DNA of 64,000 nucleotides from Trichinella spiralis. Lineage: Eukaryota; Nematoda; Enoplea; Trichinellida; Trichinellidae. The stretch spans positions 7,240,034 to 7,304,033 of the forward strand of contig CM012953.1 in the NCBI GenBank assembly GCA_000181795.3, read 5' to 3'. Shown piece after piece: positions 42,220 through 54,304 of the stretch (position 1 is the first letter of the stretch; every line of letters starts with the position of its first letter). The notes beneath the pieces are model-generated. The model was not told the origin of the DNA and made no database searches. It saw nothing but the letters and a program-made list of their open reading frames with translations. The translations under genes were made by a program, and so were the position numbers.

Positions 42220-42607
42220 TCAGCATTTAATGTTATTCTTAGATACCATTGTCTGTAAAGTATTTATTCTTCGATACAGTTTCAGTGCTCGACCGAGAGG
42301 TATTTTCAAATCATTAATAATAAATTCTTTTTCCAGTACCATCAGAGTGCACCCGTCAATGAAATTTTGTTCAAATACCAAAGCCTCTTTCTCAAATCCC
42401 AACTTTGCCACAAAATAAGATACATCTTTCACTGTCCATTCACTTAAATTCGATTTTGCCGCTTTCATGAATATCGTATCATTTTCCAAACTTGGCAAAT
42501 TAAACCTAAACGAGAAAAGTAAAATTAAAGTGAATTGAGATTTTCCGATTATATTTTCGAATTTACCCGTCTTTAAATTGGTTTTTGATATTGCTGTGGA
42601 ATACCAT
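42220..42607 (-). CDS. Small SAM-domain protein, copy 1
   Basis: Two exons, 42607-42567 and 42505-42220, total 327 nt, 108 aa. The protein is essentially one sterile alpha motif: WTVKDVSYFVAKLGFEKEA, then FIDGCTLMVLEKEFIINDL, then IPLGRALKLYRRINTL. This is the usual five-helix SAM layout with the terminal LG.ALK helix, as in Polycomb/Atherin-type SAM domains. SAM domains mediate protein homo- or hetero-polymerisation; the partner here is unknown. A close paralogue lies at 50408-50804 with the same two-exon structure, phase and NLPSLEND start of exon 2. An acceptor-like TTCTAG lies upstream of the ATG. The specific family is not identified. Confidence 0.8.
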
Positions 42608-44030
42608 TTCAGAATAATTCCTAGTTCTAGAATTCTAGAAATTTAAACAAATTGCTTTTATCATGCAGGTAATTAACAAAGTAACATATGCATCAGAGAA
42701 TTACATTTCATTTTTTCATGATAATCGCAGAAATAAATATAAAAAAGTGAGATATGCTGTATCAGGCGATGTTGATTTTGAAATTCATTACATATCAATA
42801 TAATATATTTGAATTTATCATAAAAACAACTCACAGCAACTTATAAATGCAATATATAAAATTATGTATCAGACCAAACAAAACAATGTTATTTACGCAG
42901 AAACACTATTATCAATCACTAAATTGAATTTTAAAATAGTAATAATGTGGCAGTTCTAAGAACCACACTTTAAAAAAACAAATTTAGTTTAAAATACTAA
43001 AAAATTACCTCTTTTTAATATCAGATTATATTAGTTTTTATATTATTTTAATTATATTATATAACTTTACAAAATAAAACATTACTTTTTTATGCGTACA
43101 AAAATTGTAACAGTCTTTATGAAAGCAAAAATATTTTCTAGAAAGTTCAAAAATACTACAGCATCAATTCTAAAATGCAGATAAACTTAATTATGTGTGT
43201 ACATATTAATAATACTAATGGCATGTTTTCTAGCAGATACAGTAGATATTTGCTTTTCAAGGATTAACTGAAGTCACTTGTGCTTTTTTAATATTTAACT
43301 GTCGTGCATTACATATGTAATATTTTCCCAAACAACGCACATGACATAACTTATGCTTAACATGTTAAATCTGGATTTGAACATGAAATTTACAATAGTG
43401 CATGGCAGGCTTTTCTGCAGCTTAATGTTACTTCATGAGGTGATATTTTAATACAAACTGCTTGAATATAATATTATATCATATTATGTATTACAAATGA
43501 GAAATATTTGAAACGTTTTAAATAACTTAGTAACAAAAGTAAATGACTGGATTATGACAAATTTAAATACTTCTGTCTACATACTTGTACTGTTATAAAT
43601 CACATTTTCAGATAGCTGATAATGACAAGTGTTTGAAATTTTAATTTTGCCTAACTTTTAGTTTGATACAGAAATCTAAGATTAGGTATTTCATTGAAAA
43701 TATAAGCAGACTAAGGTAAAATTTTTATCCAAATTCTTCTACTGACTGACTTTATTTGTCAACGTTGATTGGCTAAATGATTTTCTGTATATAGTTTACT
43801 AAAGTTAGTCATTTTCTTGTCCACTGTGTAATTTTACTTAATTAGAAAAACTACAGTTAAATAGTATTTCATTTATTGCTTTTTATTTTCACATAATGTT
43901 TTGATACTTTTGATGTTTTGTTACAAGTCTTTTGAATATTTTTATCGTAGTTTTATATTTATTTTTGTAGCTTTATTCTTCTTCTATGACTATTGTTCAT
44001 CGTTTATGATATTTGATTCAACTCTTCTTA
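42608..44030. other. Upstream region of SAM gene 1 (part of segmental duplication)
   Basis: No genes. Short stretches resemble the region upstream of SAM gene 2: GCTTTTATCA near 42654 matches 50831, and ACAGTAGATATTTGCTTTTC near 43239 matches ACAGTAGATATTTAGTTTTC near 51410. The duplication therefore includes flanking DNA. Confidence 0.55.
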
Positions 44031-44178
44031 GCCCTATGACGATGTAGTTCCAACGTTTGTGGGGCGTTTCATTGAACAACAATGTGGAGCTGAAAATGTG
44101 GCTGGACATATTCTTCGGCCTGTGATTTCTAACAGCGTGACATTGCTAAGCTATTGGAACGTTAGCAAGAAGTCGTGA
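44031..44178 (+). other. Orphan terminal-exon-like segment
   Basis: A TCTTCTTAG acceptor-like site is followed by 47 open codons (PYDDVVPTFVGRFIEQQCG... ending SYWNVSKKS) and a TGA. It is GC-richer than the flanks and reads like a real 3' coding exon. No upstream exon is found, and I do not recognise the family. It could be a fragment of a mobile element or a captured exon. Confidence 0.25.
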
Positions 44179-45621
44179 ACAATGAAAGAGAACATATTCT
44201 TGATTGATTTGTTAAATTTTTAATGAAAAATAAAAATTAAAAGCTTCAATTAAAGGGTACCCAACACCTAGTTATTCTTCAAGACACTTTTAACCCCTCT
44301 AACTACATTAAAATAATTTGAGAAAACTGAACGAACATATCTGACAACCCTATACATCAGTTCTGAAAGTATTAATAGTCATTCTTTAATTACTGACAGT
44401 CATTATAATTAACGCTCTGATGGCCCTTTGGCGCTATCTACGCATTCAGTCCTCTTGAATATTTTTTGCTTCAACTTAAAATGCTTATTTTTCACATTAT
44501 TATATCATCAAGTTTACTGAAATTCTGCTTATAAGTTTATCTTTCTGCAGACTACCGATTACGTCTACAGACTTCATTACATTCAACACTTCACTTCATT
44601 ATTTATTAACACTTGTCTATTGAATGTGAAATGAGCCTTATGTAGAAGTTCCAGATCTAGCGTAGCAGTTAGGACAGATGTTATGGAAGTGCTCTCTCTG
44701 TACAGCACTGCGCCTGGAATAAGTCATAACAGTGTGTAACTGCAAATAGCAGCACACTGGGGCCAGTTTCTCATGGTCAGGTGATGGCGTAAACCTCTAG
44801 CATCACTAATGATTTTTCCACAGATCCAGACAAACGTTTCAGTGTATTTTCCTCTCTTCAATTCAAAGCATTTGCTGTAAAGCTTCTACTTCCAACAGAA
44901 TTGTAGTAGTCTATGATGTGACCTTTAGACCTTCCACTCAGGATGTTTGATTGTCCATATCACATTCACAGCCATTCACGTGACATTGAACATATAAAAA
45001 TAATATCATGGGTCATCGATGATCTTATTGCTTGCTAAAGCACAGCCGTATTAGTTAATTCAGGATGCCTACACCAGATTTCGTGATATTATAACTCAAA
45101 ATAACCTCTGGTTTATGTTTCTTGACATGGTGCATAGTGCTCATACTCACTTTTCTTTGGTACTTAACTTACTAATGTAACGTTTTTGTTAAAATAGAAA
45201 AAAGACTATGGCGGACGCCCTGGTGTAACGGGCATTCATGGAGAGATGTCGCGTTTATTATTTCTTAGTGTCGCAACAACTGCGCTATTTAATGCCAAAA
45301 AGTCCTTTGCTAGTTTTACACAGGATGAAAACACATCAAAGAACATCAAACAATTATCAGTTGTTATATTTCAGTCTATGACACTCTATGGCAAGATCAA
45401 ACGTGTTACCAACTCAGTTATCTTTACATGAATCACTGCTTCCGGTTGTTCGCTGACATATACCTCTCCTGATAAGGGGTATGATGTTTCAGTGCACAAT
45501 ATATTTATCCAATTTATCCTTTGGACATAATGTACTGTCAGAGCTTGCTTTGTCTACTTGTTGACAGAAGTTACTCATGAACAATCAAGCATATATCAGG
45601 CCAAGTATATATCTTTTATAT

Positions 45622-45660
<39 letters not shown>

Positions 45661-45783
45661 CCAAAAATATGTAGCCTCTGTCTATTATTACCTTAACAGT
45701 GCTTTTGCTGATTTTCTGCATCGCCTTGACTGGAGTATTTTTCTGTTTAGCAGGTTTTCAGCCACTTCTATGCTACTGAAGAA
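44179..45783. other. GC-richer repeat-like DNA
   Basis: The composition differs from the AT-rich flanks, and I see no conserved frame. CTTTGGCGCTAT near 44427 recurs in inverted orientation near 63520, so mobile-element debris is likely. A long TA microsatellite occupies 45626-45658. Confidence 0.4.
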
Positions 45784-46590
45784 ATGTCTATTGTTGCGTT
45801 TCTTCCTTTCGTACACCACTGTGAAAGTGGACGATTTCCCAGAACGACTACATTCATTCAGCTTGATGAAATAACAAGGTATACCAACCTGACAGTGGAT
45901 ATGAGGCTGCTACATCACAACACTAGAATTAGTATGCTTGACACAGTAAAAGGTTCTCCGTTCAAAATTACTTTTGGCATGAAGTCAGCATTCGGCATGG
46001 AGTCCTACATTTTGCCACAGAGTTTGCTTGAATGTACCGTAATAGAAGAGGATATTCAAAGCTTTTTAGCGAAAATGAATCCAGTGATAAAGCAGTCTGT
46101 GACAAGAAGGAAGAACATGGATGTAAAGAATACGTCGCAAATGGTGAAGCGGGTGCCTCACACCAATCTGAAACACTCATCGACGTTCGAAAGACAGCTG
46201 CTGCTGGAATTAGAGGGTTTGCAATGCTGATGACAAGAAGGTCTGCCAAATTCTTTATAGTTTATGAGGTTTGCCAATGTGCTACGCTCTGGATTCCAGC
46301 AGTTGAACGTGGCAGAGCAGACTCTAGGAATCTGCTTGTATCGCAGTATCCAATGACCTGTATGCTGTTGGCTGTAGAGAGCGTGCACTGTCTGCCGAAT
46401 TTACCGCGGCTGACCTGAATATCATTGCTGAAAGGATTTTGAATATCGAGAATACTCCACAAGAAAAAATTTCAGTGAAGTCTGCTACTGTGAAGTCTAC
46501 TCGTAGCCAGGGTTATGTGAAATGCCAATGCGTAATCTTATGTAAGTCAGGACGATGCACCTGCAAAAGGAAAAATCACACCTACACTCT
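45784..46590 (+). pseudogene. Relict of an integrase-type transposon (KRBA2/SCAND3-like C-terminal region)
   Basis: Fragments in shifting frames resemble the C-terminal half of KRAB-A-domain-2/SCAN-domain-3-like integrase proteins, which are common in invertebrate genomes. In order: SPFKITFGMKSAFGMESY (typical SPF..LFG block, about 45955-46005), LWIPAVERGRADSRNLL (the P..DRGR.D.RNIL block, about 46286-46336), DLYAVGCRERALSAEF in the next frame (about 46355-46400), and QGYVKCQCVILCKSGRCTCK (terminal Cys-rich block, about 46503-46571). At least two frame changes are needed to link them, so the copy is dead. The DDE core is not seen. The assignment rests on remembered family motifs and is moderate in certainty. 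Confidence 0.55.
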
Positions 46591-47004
46591 TCATTTTATT
46601 TTGGTAAATCATGTAAAAATTCATGTTATTTTTAGGACAGATAAATTAAAAAACATAAACAACGATTTCCTAGCACAACGGTTTGCCCATTCTGTGCATT
46701 TTAGCATTTTAGCCACGAAATGGGCAATGTATCACATTGGCGGTAACACATATGATATATCTGATACATTATATAAACATCAAGAGATCAAAAGCATCAT
46801 AAGCATGGAATTTATCTTCAACTAATAAGAAACTAGTCGTTATATAAAATATATTAAAGTTATTAAGATTGGTTTACAGAAAATATTTTGAAATAAGTGT
46901 CATGAAAAATTTAAACAGCTTTTGTTTAAATTAGATACTTTTAATGTAAAATTAAAGTTAAAACATAAGTAAAAACAATTTTAAAATAGCGTTGTGAATA
47001 TTTC
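46591..47004. other. Region between integrase relict and Rpn13-like gene
   Basis: Open frames here continue the relict but carry no motif. It presumably includes the promoter and 5' UTR of the Rpn13-like gene. Confidence 0.4.
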
Positions 47005-49105
47005 ATGCTCATTCTTGATCAGCATTATACTGAAGGCAGAAATCGCTTGTACACAATGCGCAAAATATTAGTAGAATTTAGAGCTGGTAAAGTATGTCGA
47101 ATTGGCAGTAGAATGAGCTTTGACAGACGACTTGGTACCTGTTTTATGTATGAAGAAGATGATATGAGCTTGCACTTCTGCTGGAGAGAATACGACACAG
47201 TTGATGTTGAGGACGTAAGTATGCGACGTTGCAAAACCTTACTATTATAATAATTATCTATAAACTATAAAATGAGCGAAGAACATTCTGAACATAATTT
47301 CTTGTAGCTGTTTCAAACAACAATAATTAAGTACATTTAGAAAGAATTCATTTTCACTGAAAAGTTTGAAATAATAATGTCTTTTAATCTGCTGTTAATA
47401 CACAGGTATCTTACTACATAAGCGTTTAGGACATAATCGTTACACCAGGAAACGCGAAATTCAAATGTGTGCCTTCATATACAACGCGCCGTGTTTATCA
47501 GTTAGTGATCAGTAATGTAGAAAGTTATTATTATTGGATGCAGGTCAGAACAACATCAATTGTATTAGCATTAGCATTTGCTTTTACAAAAAATGCTGAC
47601 AACGTACTTTTAGGAGCCTGCCAGGAAAGACAGCGCTTATTGCAAAACTGTCAATAAAATTTTAGAAGGTAGTCCTTATTATTTTTTTAAACACTTAAGT
47701 TTAAATAATTTCTTCATCACATATCAGTGGTTGTTTCATAAAAATTTCTTTGACGATTAACATATAAATATGCATATTAGTTAATATATTATAGCAATTA
47801 GTGCAATTAATTGCATTTAAAACACAACAATGTTGTGGTTTAAAATGAAAAATAAATTTTAATTTGAAATCAGATTATGAAGAAAAGGAAATGCATAAAC
47901 AAGAACAGCTTCTTGAAAGTTCAAAGGACAAAATCACTACTGGAATGCAACCTGATGATATCAAAAGTCACTCTGATTCTGAAATTATTCTTCGAAGCAG
48001 GACTAGAAAACATACTTCATTAAAATCAGATCTGCAACAAGTTTTTGATGAATTTTTAGCTGAATTGAGAATTTTAAATAATGAGAAAACTATATTTCTC
48101 CAAGATTACATGAGAAAGCAGTCATCAGATGATCACACTTTTCATTCAAGTAATTAAAAATTCAGCAAACTAAAAAATATTAAATTACCAAATACTGGCT
48201 TTTTGCAGATTCTGAAAATGCAGTTGACATTAAAAGTATTCTGCTTAATGACAAAGAAAAAGTGAAAACAGGAAAATGCCCCTCATCGTCGCGTCTCCTG
48301 AAGTAAATTATCTATTGTAAAATTTATTTTATATCTAGATAATTAGCATAGGAAATATTTAAATGAAACATGACTAATTAACGTGATTTTTACGTAAATT
48401 GAAATTAAGCTATATTAATTAACTAAAATTAAAAGCTGTTTATTCATACATAAGAGAGATTTTAAGAATCATTCCTTTTTAAATTTGTTGTTGAATGAGT
48501 AAAGTGAAATTTCATTTAAGTTAAAATAAATGAAGCTGAAAGTATTTAATAAATCATGATTAATAATTGATAGATTGAATCTTGGTAAAGTAATAGCTTG
48601 AGCTATGTAATTAATAAAACAATTTTAAAATCATTGAATAGTTGTTTGGAAATTTTCATCTATTTTCCTCTGGTTTCAGAGAAGAATGTATCATGAAGAA
48701 GAAAAATGAAGACACAGGATTCAGATCAAATGCCAAAAAAGGTAATTAATTATGTAAAAATGACGCATTCATTAAGCTAATGAATGTGATTATTATTCTT
48801 ATTATTATTACTGTCAAGTCTTAATTTTGTAAATTAAATCTGGGAAGAAATTTCAAAAATATATTTTGTGAACTTCATTACTTCCTAAAGCTCCTTCTTT
48901 CTAAGCTAAACCATTCATTCATACTACTTACATTTTTCCCTTTGTATAAAAATATAAAATTTATTTATACCTAAAAGTATTTTAAAACAATAGATTTTAA
49001 AATGTATATGCATTTTCAGATAAAAATAATGAGAAATATTTACAATCTAAAGCTGATAATGGCGCTGATATGACAAAAAAAAATGGTCAGTCAGAAGAGG
49101 AATGA
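47005..49105 (+). CDS. ADRM1-like (rpn-13 paralogue): Rpn13/ADRM1-like protein with Pru domain only
   Basis: Exons: 47005-47214, 47430-47543, 47614-47668, 47874-48149, 48209-48302, 48680-48741, 49020-49105. They total 897 nt, 298 aa, and phases agree at every junction. Residues 20-115 match the Pleckstrin-like receptor for ubiquitin (Pru) domain of proteasome subunit Rpn13: LVEFRAGK, DDMSLHFCWRE, VEDDIIVTPGNAKFKCVP, RRVYQLV, YYYWMQEP and YCKTVNKIL, nearly gap-free against human ADRM1. The human ubiquitin contacts Leu56, Phe76 and Phe98 correspond to Ser55, Thr75 and Ile97 here, and Asp79 to Asn78. Loss of ubiquitin binding is therefore likely (inference). After the Pru the protein is Lys/Glu/Ser-rich with a possible coiled coil (LQQVFDEFLAELRILNNEK). 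The UCH37-binding DEUBAD domain is not recognisable. Exons 5-7 are supported by phase and open frame only. Confidence 0.8.
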
Positions 49106-50407
49106 GAATAAAGATTACAGATTTTTATATTTTCATATTTAAATTTCAGTCAAATTTTTATTTCATTGCATATATTTGCAGCAACAGTCTTTTCAGAAAT
49201 TAATCATTAAATAAACTTCTTATAAAATTCATATAATCAAAATTGAAAAATATGCAAGAAATGAACGTTAATGAGAAGCATATCTTATCGATTCACTCTT
49301 TTCATTCACTATTTTCTTCAGTTGGAAAATAAAAATAAAGTAATAATAAAAGTGAATAGTTCAACCAATACGTTGCTAAAAAAACTATGAGGTTCATGTA
49401 TAATGAAATTTATTACATGCTAAGTATTTCTTACAAATGCTAAGAATTTATTCTTTATTGAAAGTATAATTTAAAATATTATAACAATTAATTAAATAAT
49501 TCATTATCTGCAGTAGCAAAATGTGCAGTAATTATAATATAAAATAATTATCAATTCTTAATTTCTGAATAATTAGATGCAAAAAATAATTTGGTATAAA
49601 GTGTAAATTTATATAGAATTTATTCCAAAATCAAATTATTCTTCAAATATGCATACTGCTAACATTTTTCATTCCATCTTTCAACTAGTGAAATACTGCA
49701 ACATTTTTGAAATTGCTAGAAATTCTTGATTTTGTACGCTGCAAATTTTACCTGAAGAAGCGCTACAGAAAAGCATTTGACCTTACCTATGATCTAAAAT
49801 TAAATAAATTAAAAATTTAATAATTAAATTTAGTTCCTGAAAAAAATCTGCAGAGAACACGCGTTGCTGTACATGAGAAAAACTTCCTATCAATATTTTT
49901 AAACAATTTTGTGAACATTTTCAAATGTAAAATATTAACTATAATAAATTTATATTTCATTACTTACATAGATAACATTTTTCATCACATAGACAGAGAG
50001 GTTTTCTTCAAAATAATTAATTTTCAGAAGCATTCTAAATATTATTTTGAAAGCAATGAACTCAACCACTCATTTCAAGAAAAAACAAATTTAACTTTCA
50101 AATCATGCTTACGATATGGTTACAATTCAGGCACATTCTTTTACAGATATAAAGTCGTTATATAATTAATTGACCAGTATATTTTTTAATTAATGAAACT
50201 TTTTAATGCTGATTCATTTCAGCTAATAAAAAAATAATCTTTACTAAATAACAAAAATTCATCTTTATTATATTGCAAAAAAGTAAATTTGCTAATTCTT
50301 ATAAATGTAGCAATTCCAAAATTTTTTATTACAAGTTATTACCAAATCTAACATCCGCTAACAAAAAATTTGCACATTTCTAATTTTCATAGAAAACCAG
50401 CGTTTAA
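49106..50407. other. Intergenic region between Rpn13-like and SAM gene 2
   Basis: AT-rich, convergent ends of two genes. The 84-codon frame near 49911-50165 has no motif. Nothing else is seen. Confidence 0.5.
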
Positions 50408-50804
50408 TTATTGAGAGTTATTTCGAGATGCTATTGTTTGCAAGGTATTTATTCGTCGGTACAGTTTCACAGTTCGACCAAGGTGCATCTGGAATTTGTC
50501 AAAAATAAATTCTTTATCCAGCAACAACAAAGTCTTCCCATTTATACGATACATTTTAAATAACAAAGCCTCTTTCTCAAACCCTAATTCTGCCACAAAA
50601 TTACATACATCTTTCACTGTCCATCCATTTATATTCGATTTTGCCGCCTTCAGGAATATTGCATCATTTTCCAAGCTTGGCAAGTTAAACCTAAAACAAA
50701 ACTTAATGTTAAAGGCTTTCTGAATAATATTAGCTGATTTACGAGTCTTTCGGGTGTTTCTTGATTTGAATTGTTTTGAGAACCTCTTTGGCGTAATACG
50801 TCAT
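50408..50804 (-). CDS. Small SAM-domain protein, copy 2
   Basis: Two exons, 50804-50743 and 50690-50408, total 345 nt, 114 aa. It is a paralogue of the gene at 42220-42607. Exon 2 starts NLPSLENDAIFLKAAKSN against NLPSLENDTIFMKAAKSN in copy 1, and both share WTVKDV, ELGFEKEAL/KLGFEKEAL and KLYRRINTLQT. The first exon is longer and unrelated in sequence (MTYYAKEVLKTIQIKKHPKD), while the splice phase is the same. The single SAM domain spans about residues 41-107. Differences concentrate in the middle helices (KMYRINGKTLLLLDKEF against EQNFIDGCTLMVLEKEF), which form common SAM interaction surfaces; the two may have different partners (inference). Confidence 0.8.
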
Positions 50805-52449
50805 TTAATCTTAAATCTAAAAATAATAACTGCTTTTATCACAGAGGTACTTATGTAATTAACTGATGCATCACAAATTCACAGAGATGTTATAAGTAAT
50901 TCAATGACAGTATCAACAATTAATATATAAAAAATGTGATTCAGTAATTTTGAGGTTTAGTGGAACTTGAATGCTATCATAAGTAATCATACTCTAATTA
51001 AATATAATGTACCAGTAAACTTCAGCAACATATGCATGTTACAGATGACATCTCATTATGTAATCAAACAATATAGGGTTATTTATGTGGAAGCATTAGC
51101 TTTCAAAAATGACAATTGTGAAACAGCTAATAAGATATATACTTTACAGAAAAGCATTTCTTTTAAAATGTTAACCTTATATTTGTTATTTGATACATGA
51201 TACATGATATACAAAAATAAATGAAAACTTGCTTTTCAACGTATGCAAGAATGAAAAATTGCAGCAGCTCTGTGCACAAAAATATTTCTGTAATGCTGAC
51301 AAATGTTAAATTACTGCTTTAATACTTTGAATGAAATTGATAGACTAAACCGAGTGTAGTGATTGATAAACAATAAATAAATTAAACCAATGATATTTTT
51401 CTTATAAATACAGTAGATATTTAGTTTTCAAGCATTAATTTAAATAATGTCATGCTATTTTATATTTAACTGGCATTCTTTAAATCTCTTACATAAATTA
51501 CATTTGAAATGACGTAAATTCACATGACAGTAGATTATCTTTAGATTTATTTATGCAAAATGCTAATTTGAAATTTGTTACACTGTAGCATTTCGATAAC
51601 AGCTGAGTTGTCAACTTTTGAAGCCGTATATTAATGTCCGGTATCATATATTCATAAAATATGCAAATATTGATATAAATGTAGGTTTTCTTCGTTTTTC
51701 AATATAGTGAAACGTCTTTATCTTAGCCACTTTAAATTTTCTTTTATAATTCATTTCAAGCTGCAAAGCTGTGAAAATTTTCTAGTGAAAATACAGTTTA
51801 TTTTAACGATCTGTGAGAATATTATAAATATAGCTAATTACTGCGCTATATAAATTTAAAATCATATTTTTTAATTGTTGAGACAGAGATCATTATGAAT
51901 ATAAAGACATTTTGATACATTTATGCTTCATCAGACAATTTTAAAAAATTTTCATTTAGACATCAAAATTTTAATTATTTGTATTGTAATCACAATCTTT
52001 TCATGCAGTTTAAAATTAAACTGAAGAACATTTTAATTAAGAAATTATCACTTTTTAATAAGATTGCAAACATTGGTCACACTGATCGACTGGCTTTTAG
52101 GAGCTAATTTAAAGAATAAAAAGATATTTCAATGTTATTTAAGGTCAGTAAAATCAGAAGCAACTGTGAAATTTTACAAAATTTATTCTTTTTAAAGCAT
52201 AAGTGAATTCTCTTTTACTTCAAAATAATCAAATTGAAAATACTACTTCAATAATTTCATAATATTCATAGATGACTGCATTATGAATGTTTATCACATG
52301 TGCTGCAGATAGAATATATATATATGTTAATGAAACTGAAATACTGTTTCCTCATTTTTAACTAGAACTCTTGAATCTACTGTAATTTTGACTCTTGAGA
52401 AAATTACAGTAAGTTTATTGCAAATTTACCTGCTTTCATTTATTACGTA
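50805..52449. other. Upstream region of SAM gene 2
   Basis: AT-rich, carrying short stretches similar to 42650-43350 (see the entry for that region). No gene is supported. Confidence 0.5.
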
Positions 52450-52451
52450 TA

Positions 52452-53217
52452 CAGGAATATCCCGCTTAACGCAGCCTCGCTTAACGCTGTTTTACTATAA
52501 CGCTATTTTTTTAGCATGTCACGTGACTCAATTTTTCTTAAAGTGAGAAATTTAGCTAAGTATTTTTAATAGCACTGGAACGATTTTATTAAATTATGCT
52601 GTTTGTGCTATTTCATACATTCCATCAATTATTTACGATAACTGGTTTGGATTCTGTTGTTATTATATATTTAGTCAATCATTTTTAGTGTGCTATGTTC
52701 ATTATCTCACAACGAGATTAGATGATGAATTGAAGCACCTGGCAGAGCTATGCACTGATAATAAACCAACAGTCACTGATTCAAAGGCGGATATATTCTT
52801 GAGAACTATAACAACAGAATTCCCGAAGAACAGCATCCCCAACATCGCACAAATCAGGGATCAGTTCATACAACAGGATCTTAATGATGAATGAAGTTCC
52901 AAAGCAAGAAGGGATGTTCTAAAAATGATATCTTGTTATCAAGAAATTCTACATGAAAGGATATGTACGGATAGTCTCATCAGCAAGTAATCTATGGTTG
53001 AGGAATCAAAGGCTAGTCCAACCTCACAATGATTAATATGAAAAGTAAAGTATGTATACGTTTTAATGAATATTTCAAATAAATTTTGTTGTATATATTC
53101 TGACTTTTATTGGAATCGATGTACCATAAAAACATGCTATTTGACCCTGCACAACGCTGTTTCATTTAGCGCTCTTTTTTCAGGAACAGGCCAAGAGCGT
53201 TAAGGGGGGTATGCCTG
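52452..53217. mobile_element. Tigger/pogo-like DNA transposon copy (766 bp, non-autonomous or decayed)
   Basis: The terminal inverted repeats begin CAGGAATATCCCGCTTAACG (left) and CAGGCATACCCCCCTTAACG (right, reverse complement), with 18 of 21 positions identical. They are flanked by TA on both sides (52450-52451 and 53218-53219), the target duplication of the Tc1/mariner-pogo superfamily. The CTTAACGC termini recall Tigger elements. Inside, a 68-codon frame (52688-52894) followed by two stop-separated segments may be the remnant of a transposase C-terminus. No catalytic triad is seen. Confidence 0.7.
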
Positions 53218-54301
53218 TATTACATTAATATAAAACATTAAATTAATAGATAATTAGCATTAATAAAATTAAATATTAAGCATTACAGATATAAAAAATT
53301 TCACAGGTTTTTATGTAAGCAATGCAATAAATGAGAAATTAGTCTGTTCAAAATGTAAATACCTTTAATCAGCAGCAGTTTGTACTACAGTGTCATATCC
53401 ACCACAGAAAAAATCTCCTGTGAATCAAATACTGAAGAAAAAATTCAGCAATATATTTTTTCTAATAATTAATTTTAAACTTTTTTGAATATAATGTAAT
53501 GTTTTTTCTGTGATTTCCATCAACTTTTCGAGTTATGATATTCTTTAACTCATGCAATTTAGTATGACGTAAGTTTATGGTAGTATTTTAATTATAGTAC
53601 TTGTTCAGTAAATACTGTACTCTCACTCAGTAAAGTACGGTCATACCTCCAACACTGCCAACACTACACTTGATCTGAAAGGTAATTTTATTGAATATTA
53701 TTTTTAGTTTAGGTTTGAATTTTTAATTTTTCTATTCTATCCATTATTTTCTGTTTTATTCACTGCCATTGTTTAGTAAAATCAATAGTTTTCCTGAAAA
53801 TTATAGCCCTAATTGCACCCCGTTTGTTAACTTTTTTGGTGTTAGTATGTTTTTTGTTTTTTCAAAAATATTAAAGCAAGTTAATAATTTATTTTTTATA
53901 AAAAATATTCATGATATATATATATATATATATATATATTTTATTTATTTATTTATTTATTTATTTAATATTATGTTATGTCATGTTACGTTGTATGCAA
54001 TCATATGATCGATCATATGATTTTTTATCTTATGCTAATATTTTATGAAAAATTAATTGAAGAATTGTATTGTTTGAAATTGTTTATTTTTCCGACAATG
54101 AATTAAAACTTAGTAATATTTGCGATGTAAATTACAGCTGAGTATTTTCATGTTTGCATATTTTTTTTATTTTTAAAAATGTTGATTTCATACTTTCAGA
54201 TTATTGGTTGATCTGTGTTGATCTGAATAAAAAACATAGTTTTAACAAACAATATATACACTAGTTTGAATTGCTGCTACATTTAAACTACAAATGGTTT
54301 A
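53218..54301. other. Upstream region of the CBP-like gene
   Basis: Noncoding. It holds a TA microsatellite (53914-53939) running into TTTA repeats (53939-53967) and a 24-bp perfect palindrome at 53999-54022. Confidence 0.55.
53999..54022. repeat. 24-bp perfect palindrome
   Basis: The sequence with half-site AATCATATGATC is identical to its reverse complement over 24 bp. It lies about 280 bp upstream of the CBP-like start codon. It may be chance in AT-rich DNA, or a dimeric factor site. Confidence 0.7.
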
Positions 54302-54304
54302 GAC

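Noticed and set aside
46439-46825. 128-codon open frame after the KRBA2-like block
   Set aside because: Its N-terminal part is the Cys-rich end of the relict; the rest is read-through into AT-rich flank without motif, so it is not called as a separate gene.
51885-51925. GAGATCATTATGAA word resembling the bantam miRNA seed region
   Set aside because: Match is limited to the seed and a few bases, and no precursor hairpin is visible around it.
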